Shown one piece after another: positions 57,520 to 64,000 of a stretch of 64,000 nucleotides of DNA. A model generated the notes under the pieces. The model saw only the letters and a program-made list of their open reading frames with translations, made no database searches and was not told the origin of the DNA. Position numbers and translations under genes: made by a program. Source of the stretch: Symsagittifera roscoffensis. Lineage: Eukaryota; Xenacoelomorpha; Acoela; Convolutidae. Each line of letters opens with the position of its first letter. Within the stretch, counting starts at the first letter, position 1. The DNA is taken from the NCBI RefSeq assembly GCF_963678635.1, contig NC_087066.1, forward strand, positions 16,675,275-16,739,274, read 5' to 3'.

Positions 57520-60000
57520 ATCTAGACCACTGGAACTGAAAATTATTTCTTTCGGTTGTTGAAAAAGACAACAGAGGAAGGAGCTGCTCAAATGAGGCCA
57601 GGGAAGGGGAGGGGGGGTTGCGGAATAATTTTTTTTATAGATTGAAATCAAATTTAAAATAAACTATGAATGAAAATGAATGAGCATATGATGAACCAAT
57701 TAATCAATTTTACTACATTTGATTGTCATAATTATACTCATTTAATCTGACTTTTGCACTGAACTAAAACTTTTTGATATAAAGTCTGTGTAAATATCTG
57801 AGTGCCCAAATAAATAAATATGGCAGAAACTTCTACACTAGTGGACAAAATTAAGCGCAATTTTAGGTTTTAACTATTTAAATTGCCTAGCTTCAAAAAT
57901 CGTTTTGGACAGTATTTACTGAGAATTTTAACAAATTGTTTGCGTCAAACGACAGTAAATGATCTAAACTAAGCTCTCTGAAAGTCTCATTTTTAAATTT
58001 GAAGCACTCACAAGCTTTTTCCGGGTTTGAAAATGCCAGTTTTTATCGTCCGATCTAAGTTTTTCTAAACGAGTGAAAATGTAATAAACAGCAGTTTAGA
58101 AACAGAGTTTAGTAGAGTTGTCACACTGATTATTGTTCCGACTTTCGTAAAGAAAGTAACGGAATATTTGTGCTCGGGTGGGCTTTTTTTTCTTCAGACA
58201 AGTTTCGACTTTTTAACTAGCCATTTTTGACTGAATTTTTTTTTATCATTCGAAGGCATTGTTGTCTTGAGCTTAGATTTGAAAAGATATTTCACCTGTG
58301 ATCATTTTTCGCAAAAATATTGGGGTTTAAAGATCACCATTTTTGCCAATTTTGGACAATTAACGCGCTATTAACACGTAAGTGGAGATTTAATCCGTCT
58401 TAGAAATCGTTCTTAATTGGTTCAAGGAAGCTTATATGCCATAATTGATGTGTTAATAGGAGCAAAATCTATCAGTTTGTACTTTATATGGCGTTTGTGG
58501 GGATGACTTTTTCAAAAAATCTCCAATTTTAGAGAAAATTTTTTTTTTAAATTACATTTCATTTGTTTCATGTTATTGCTTCTCAATAGACCTTAAAAGG
58601 CAGTCGGAGCATGCAGGGTTTCGCCCTGATACGAGCAGTCTTGTTTCTAATTTCTAATTACACTGATTTCCTCGCTGAGAATTTTGAACTTCGCAGGAAC
58701 AACTTTTTTGTGTCGCTTATTCGAGAAAGAGTTCACTGCGATGCAAAACCTAGCGAAGGTGGATAAAATTTGGCTTTTTCAGACCCGGAAAAATTTGATA
58801 CGTGATTCAAATCAAAAGATGAGGTTTATAAAGATGAAATTTTAGATCATTTGCAGTCGGTCGATGTTAAAGTATTCATATAATTCCAATTAAATATTGG
58901 TCTTTGAAATTAGGCATTCTAGAGAGTGAAATGGTTAATTTGCATTTAATTTTGCCCACTTGTGTACTGTTTAAAAATTACAGAATTTTAAATGAAAAAA
59001 AACTTCCAATTTATTTTTAATGTATACAGTTTAAAAAGAAAATGTGTTCCAGCGATATGCGATCCTTAACACTGAGCGATAGATAACTCACTTTTAACTT
59101 TTCAACTTTTAAATTAAGTTCAACTTTTTAATTAAGTTCATTGAATGAATCATTTGTTACAACTCAAACTACCGCAATTTTGGGGTCGTAGTTCAAACGA
59201 TTCAATTGTTAAAGTCTAAGTTTCATCTGTATTACTTTATGTTACGACCACAAGCGCATCTATAATTTTCGGACTTTGAGGAGAAGCTGTCTTTCAAAAA
59301 ATGTCGGAAATTTTGTCAACCTTTTTTTAGGTGACACCATTTCCCCTGCCCAGTCAAAACTTTGAAAAAAAAACATGGCCAAAATTGACGTATTGACGTT
59401 GCTTTTATTTAGCGCGCGCTTCTCCCTCAAAATTCGATTGTATTGGCTTTAAAAACGCCAGTTAAAAACTGTTTGGGTTGGCCGACCGACCACACATCGA
59501 TGTTTCAAATTACTATCAGTCCTTGAGGGGGGAGGGGGCAAACCGGATATTGGTTTACTTCTTGGTCGCTCATAAAAACATAGAGTTCCTTATTATAACT
59601 AATTATAAGAGGTTCAAAAGGAACAAAAATCATAATTATTGCTAAGGAAAATTGAGAGAAAAAAATTGAAACAAACAATAAAAACTATAGAAACAATAGG
59701 CCCGGTTTTACCCGTGACCGCTCAAAAAGCATAAAACTCGACTAGCATTAAAAGTTTAAAAACATGAAAATCTATCGAATAGTATAATTTTAAAAGCTTT
59801 ATATCTCACAAATACAGGATCTCTTTAACTATTTCCCACTTTGGTACCTATTAACCAATAGCCATCCCTCTTTGAAATAATTCAATACTTATGCAGATGT
59901 AAACTTTGTACCTATTAACTAATGAATATCCTCCTTTTTGCAAAAAGGGGATTTAGCTTAGAAGTATCGATGTTCAAAACAGCTATCAAAATTTTATCAA
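57520..60000. repeat. Best-conserved part of segmental duplication, locus 2
   Basis: Matches 13900-16400 with only scattered substitutions and small indels, including the hAT-like fragment (59270-59530) and the paired TTTGTACCTATTAACTAATG/CAAAAAGGGGAT repeats near the end. Homology stops near 60000 (GTAACTTGCACTT replaces GTTTTTTTTTCAT at 16400). Confidence 0.85.
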
Positions 60001-60265
60001 ATTGTAACTTGCACTTCTGAGAAAAAAGAAGATTGAGAATTTAAGCAACAAAAAAAGAAAATGCAAACATTTATCACATTACTTGGATCTCTTAAACTAC
60101 CCCCCTCACCCTTGCGTTTCTAGTAACAAACTGTCACCCTTATAAAAAAAAACTATTCAAAATCAAAGTAAATGTGAATTTGGTACTTAGTAACGAATCT
60201 CCACCTTTTGCAAAAAGGGGATAGTCAAATAGGTCCAATAAGTTGTCATCAGTCACACCCTGACG
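60001..60265. other. Spacer with a diverged terminal repeat
   Basis: Contains a third version of the GGTACTTAGTAACGAATCTCC...CAAAAAGGGGAT motif seen twice just before it. No gene. Confidence 0.4.
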
Positions 60266-60590
60266 CAGAGGTGGATTAAGGCGCGGGTAGCTTGGGAGAT
60301 GGATGCGGGGGGCTTGGGCGCGTTAAGGCGCTTCGGCAGATGGACGCCTTTCTACGGGGATTCGACCCTGTCACCGCCCGCTCACCTTTGGTTCTGTTTC
60401 ACGACAATCATTTTTTGCCGACTGACCCTAAAATTAAATATTTTCTAACGGCCTCTTTCAAAATAAGTAATTTCCCCTGTATACTAGTTTTGAGGGGGCG
60501 GGCAATTGTTTTGGTTCAAACTGTCGAAAACGGCCTGTTTTTTATAAATATTTGTCTACGGCGCAGAAGGTTTTTGAGTTAAATCCTTGA
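60266..60590. mobile_element. Possible third hAT-MITE-like element, degenerate
   Basis: Starts CAGAGGTGGATTAAGG, a typical hAT MITE end, and contains GGCGCGTTAAGGCGC, GATTCGACCCTG and TACGGCGCAGAAGG motifs similar in kind to the 20343 element. A clear right terminus and target duplication are missing. The 96-codon plus frame here is not considered a gene. Confidence 0.35.
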
Positions 60591-60960
60591 GGTGAACTCA
60601 TAGACTAATTTCGGATAGCGTACTTCGTCTGCTCGTCACGCTATCTTATTTTCGGCCGAATAGATTCGTGCAACTTCTTAGTCTAATACCGATCCTAATC
60701 TTACTCTTATATCTATTAGTCTCAGGGTGTTTAACTAGTCTCTGCTAGGCTCAAAAGATCTAGAGTATACTGGCTTATTGCGACTGCTGAAGTTCTCTTG
60801 GAGAGGTAACTAATTTCTAAGTTAAACTCAAATCTCTCTGGTGCTAAAATTACAAGTAATTTCAGCACTTACAAATAAATGGATTATGATTGGTTAATAT
60901 TAAATATTTTACAGTGGTAAAATATCTAATTTATCCAATAATAAAATTTAATATAGATCA
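60590..60960 (-). repeat. LTR-like repeat L2, isolated copy
   Basis: Same orientation as the 31.1 and 50.1 kb copies (GATAGATTCGTGCAACTTCT, ATACCGATCCTAATCTTACT, GATTATGATTGGTTAAT). No gag-pol of that family follows, so this may be a solo LTR or a truncated copy. Confidence 0.55.
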
Positions 60961-60964
60961 GGTT

Positions 60965-61400
60965 CCACCCATCCGGGGTTTACAGAGTTTCTTAGAACTA
61001 TCTTTCTTCTCAGCAATTGAAGGATGGATGATGAACGTTGGTATTTGGCGAACATCATTTTCTTATCCGGTTCCTCTTGAAGAAGAACGTTCCAGGACGC
61101 TGGAATCAGGGATAGGAAGTTGTTATTACGTCATTCGACAACGACTGTGATGCCCAATGAAATCAATCCGATTTCAAAATGGTTTGCTATGTCAGGTTTT
61201 TCTGTTTTATTAGAGAACTGTTTTGTGTGCAGCCTCGTCTGGGAATGGCGTGAAGATCGTGTTTGGAAGTGATGCCTTGTAACTCGGATCTGTACGTATA
61301 CTTGAGCATCGAGGTGGTCATTGGTCTAGTTCAATGAAGTCTTTTTCTGCGAAGTCAAGTCGTACTCTAAATCCTTTGAGTCGTGATTGTGGACGGCATG
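60965..61400. other. Less AT-rich segment, origin unknown
   Basis: No domain recognised. An 86-codon plus frame (60890-61150) is partly inside L2 and lacks support. It may be part of the BEL/Pao-like element that follows. Confidence 0.35.
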
Positions 61401-61404
61401 TCGG

Positions 61405-62575
61405 TTGTGTTTAGCCACTTTTTTGTTCGAGTGTGATGGGAAAGTCTATTCTTTGGATGTTCGTCTGTGTATGATCTATACACTGCAAAGTATGATTTAC
61501 ATTTTATAAATTTCTGTTAATCTGGTTTTTAGTCATGATCTTAGTTAGTTGTTTTCACAGAAGCGTTTTATTTTAGTTCAGTTATTTATTACCCTTGAGT
61601 ACCTCTTATTAAAAATTGAAGTGTGGTCACAAAGTGTGGTAAAAATTGAAATTTGGTCAGAAAGAAACTACAGACAAAAGCTATTGCTGTCTTTTAACTT
61701 TTCTGACAACGCGTGCTAATCCTTTAAGACCGAGAGCAAGCTGAAACTCTACCTTACGAGCAATCTCATTGCACTAGCTTCCGGGACACCATTAAACGAC
61801 TTACTACGGATAAAGCACTTGACAACAAAGACGCTTTAGCTACCTACTCATCATTCATAGGTTCAAATCTTACGCGAGCCTGATATCGGCTGCGAAATTC
61901 AATTTCCAGATGCAATTACGCAACCCTATTATACTGCACGCAAATAAACCATCAACTACACTGATGATTGAACATGCTCGCTATAAAACGCACCTCGGTG
62001 CTGAATTTATACGGACTTACTTTGAATAAAGCCCCAAAACATCGGTAATCAAAAACGCGTTGAGCTAAATTTGTCACCACAGTTTGTTGTGCCGTCACTT
62101 TCAAGGTAAAGGATTAATTCCTTATATGGCTGGTCTGCTCTCTCAGCGGTTCCACGACCCGGAAAAGAAGCCATTACCATTTAAAAGTGTTGGACTTGAT
62201 TTCATCCGTCTAATCAACATCGCGCAGAAAGAAACTACAGACAAAAGCTATTGCTGTCTTTTAACTTTTCTGACAACGCGTGCTAATACACTTGGGAACC
62301 ACAGACAATCTCGGTTGTGTTTAGCCACTTTATTGTTCGAGTGTGATGGGATCGTCTATTCTTTGGATGTTCGTCTTTGTTCGTCAATGTGTATGATCTA
62401 TACACTGCAAAGTATGATTTACATTTTATAAATTTCTGTTAATCTGGTTTTTAGTCATGATCTTAGTTAGTTGTTTTCACAGAAGCGTTTTATTTTAGTT
62501 CAGTTATTTTGAGAGTTACTCATCCTTGAGTACCTCTTATTAAAAATTGAAGTGTGGTCACAAAGCGTGTGTGTA
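61405..62575 (+). repeat. Direct repeats flanking and splitting the BEL/Pao remnant
   Basis: 61405-61640 recurs nearly unchanged at 62317-62574 (GTTCGAGTGTGATGGGA, TATGATCTATACACTGCAAA, GTCATGATCTTAGTTAGTTG). A 62-bp integrase piece at 61659-61720 recurs exactly at 62226-62287. The arrangement is a scrambled, partly duplicated element. Confidence 0.85.
61722..62291 (+). pseudogene. BEL/Pao-type pol remnant: integrase zinc-binding and core start
   Basis: Plus-strand, frameshifted. In order it reads REQAETLPYEQSHCTSFRD and DALATYSSFI (region before integrase), PIILHANKPSTTLMIEHARY with KTHLGAEFIRTYF (His-His half of the HHCC zinc-binding domain), CRHFQGKGL and AGLLSQRF where the Cys-Cys half ends, then LPFKSVGLDFIRLIN and TTDKSYCCLLTFLTTRAN, the start of the DDE core with its first Asp (GLDF). 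This order and wording are typical of BEL/Pao integrases, which insert element DNA into the genome. The second Cys pair is damaged (CRHF) and stops occur, so it is inactive. A 115-codon frame from 62084 covers the best part. Confidence 0.75.
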
Positions 62576-62660
62576 GCGCGGTGGGTTAGGCCGGCTATAA
62601 GCATGCTCAGGACGTCCTTCTCTGGTGGGTTAGGCCAGGAGTGGGAGTATGATTACATGC
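62570..62660 (+). repeat. Possible tRNA-derived SINE head fragment
   Basis: TAGCGCGGTGGGTTAGGCC resembles a polymerase III A box as found in tRNA-derived SINEs, and GGTGGGTTAGGCCAGG repeats nearby. A proper B box (GGTTCGANTCC) was not found, so support is weak. Confidence 0.25.
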
Positions 62661-63470
62661 TGTTTCTTTGAGAAGTCCTGTTATGTGATAACGTTTTATG
62701 TTGGTTTTTTCTGGTCTTTCTTATGTTATTTTGGTTGTGTCCTTTTTTCAAAAATTGAATTGTTTTTGGTTTGGGTTTGTCTTGCGACTTTTTTGTGATT
62801 TATTATTTCTTTTTTAAACTTTATAACAGTCTTCAAAAGAATAAATTATACAGCTTTAAACTGGGTTAATCCGGTTTGAGTACCGTTGGTTTTCGTTTCT
62901 TAGTCATGCTGTTGTTTTATGATTAGTGGTGTTTAGTAAGCTGCGTTGGTTAGTTTGGTTTAGTGTATAATTCCTTTCCAACCGGGTTAAAGGAAAGTTT
63001 GAAACTTGTTATCGTGTGTTAGAGTTGTTTATAGTGAAAACTTAAAACTTAAAATCATGATTTAAACAAATCTTCGTTGGTGAGCTGTGCGAGTTTGGAT
63101 AGAACTCTTGTGCGAATGAATCAAAATATTGAAAAAAATAGTACTGCTTTCTCATTTTATGAATTTATTGCATTGAATTTGAATTTACTGCGTTTTGGGG
63201 AAGTTAAAAATTATAAATTTTTATCGTATTTAATTTTACTGCTTCGTGGGGAAACAATTTATACGTGAAATTACTACAATGGGTATCAATTTTACTACAT
63301 TATTTCCCATTAAAGATTAAGGAGTTTGAATATAATTTAACAAGTTTGTATTTTTTTTGTCTTTTTCTGTTTTGTAGATGATTGTGGTGTGAAGACTAAA
63401 AGAATAAATCAAACATTGATAAAAATGGTTAGTATACATTTGAATTTATTAATTAAAGTATTTTAATTTA
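62661..63470. other. Gene-free AT-rich DNA
   Basis: No recognised feature. A 63-codon plus frame at 63077-63268 has unremarkable composition and no domain. Confidence 0.35.
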
Positions 63471-63478
63471 TAGTTACC

Positions 63479-63949
63479 TTAGTCTTCTGGGAAAAAACCG
63501 TGGGAGAAGATGTCGTGAATCATGTCTAATGTTGTTAGTAACTTGGCTAGTATGCGTATGATGTTTTTAGTTTGTAGCAATGGCCAAAGCAATTGAAGTG
63601 CCTTGATGGTCTTTAGTTCTTCTGTGCCTACTGCGAACTCGTAAGGTGTGTTTTGGATGAGGTTATATATTTTATGGTTATATTTAGTATTGTGAATGAA
63701 TTCTAATATGGGTATTTCAATAGCTGTGATAAATTCATGCGGGATAAGGAAGGGTCTTGATTCTTCAGCATTGAAGGTCTTTGTGATGGGACAGAATATG
63801 TACATTTGGGTAACTGGGTCATAGTTGCGGAGGATTCCGTGTAGGTTAGTATCTTTAATGCAATATGTAAAATTTAGAAAAAATGGTGACGTGTATTTTG
63901 AGTTAAGAAGCTGAAAACGATAGTGAGGTTGTCTTGATGGATTGTGCAA
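63479..63949 (-). CDS. Unrecognised 156-codon ORF
   Basis: The longest non-repetitive open frame of the window. The protein starts MHNPSRQPHYRF and includes NFTYCIKDTNLHGILRNYD, a central FLIPHEFITAIEIPILEFI and a hydrophobic-helical C-terminal part (IKALQLLWPLLQTKNII, LAKLLTTLDMIHDIFSHGFF). Composition is plausible for a real protein, but no family was recognised. It runs close to the window edge and could continue upstream beyond 64000. The A/C-rich coding strand resembles the retroelement modules of copy C, so a retroelement ORF is the first alternative to a host gene. Confidence 0.4.
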   Translation of the reverse strand: MHNPSRQPHYRFQLLNSKYTSPFFLNFTYCIKDTNLHGILRNYDPVTQMYIFCPITKTFNAEESRPFLIPHEFITAIEIPILEFIHNTKYNHKIYNLIQNTPYEFAVGTEELKTIKALQLLWPLLQTKNIIRILAKLLTTLDMIHDIFSHGFFPED

Positions 63950-64000
63950 ATCAAAAAGATTTTGTATAAAACGATAATATGTATATGTGTGCGTTTGTTT

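Noticed and set aside
60292-60582. 96-codon plus-strand ORF
   Set aside because: Lies within a MITE-like GC-richer segment. Openness is explained by composition and no domain is visible.

Overview
The window looks like repeat-dominated, AT-rich nuclear DNA from an invertebrate animal. It contains no bacterial-style operon, rRNA, convincing tRNA or CRISPR array. The animal assignment rests on three things: a BEL/Pao-type integrase remnant (a superfamily known essentially from metazoans), a fibronectin type III (FN3) exon bounded by canonical AG/GT splice sites in the symmetric phase 1-1 typical of animal extracellular modules, and hAT-type miniature elements. The phylum cannot be resolved from the sequence alone. 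There is one 200-N assembly gap (23589-23788).

Layout. 1-5.3 kb: two short MITEs with 4-bp target duplications, a 1.1-kb inverted-repeat element filled with a ~30-bp minisatellite, one small coding-like stretch on the minus strand (3494-3710), and ~1 kb of TATG microsatellite. 5.5-9.7 kb: a decayed gag-bearing retroelement copy on the plus strand (copy A). 9.73-16.4 kb: a composite block of ~980-bp tandem repeats plus CpG-rich foldback repeats. It recurs as a second, longer copy at 52.56-60.0 kb. 16.4-22.6 kb: gene-poor, with a cluster of ATTATAAT palindromes and two related hAT MITEs. 22.7-23.5 kb: a promoter/poly(A)-bearing segment, perhaps an LTR. 23.8-26.7 kb and 34.7-37.3 kb: rearranged, repeated retroelement modules on the minus strand. 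26.8-31.1 kb: a second gag-bearing copy (copy B, plus strand). 31.1-50.7 kb: a long minus-strand Ty3/gypsy-like element complex (copy C) with recognisable gag capsid, reverse transcriptase and RNase H remnants, internal tandem duplications, and an LTR-like repeat at each end in the same orientation. 60.3-63.9 kb: another LTR-like repeat, a BEL/Pao pol remnant, and an unrecognised 156-codon minus-strand ORF.

Probable host gene. On the minus strand a 103-bp exon encoding a start codon and signal peptide (57406-57508) ends at a GTGAGT donor in phase 1. A 354-bp FN3 exon (51183-51536) starts and ends in phase 1. These fit as exon 1 and a downstream exon of a secreted or membrane FN3 protein with introns packed with repeats. 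The signal-peptide exon is duplicated at 13786-13888 inside the segmental duplication. The small coding-like piece near 3.6 kb is on the same strand and in a compatible phase, but linking it is speculative.

All retroelement reading frames are broken by stops, frameshifts or catalytic substitutions, so nothing here appears able to move autonomously. I did not find a clearly new functional system. The best leads are the FN3 gene model, the gag-only copies with a shared junction, the chimeric RNase H/membrane-segment modules, the CpG-rich foldback family and the ATTATAAT palindrome cluster.
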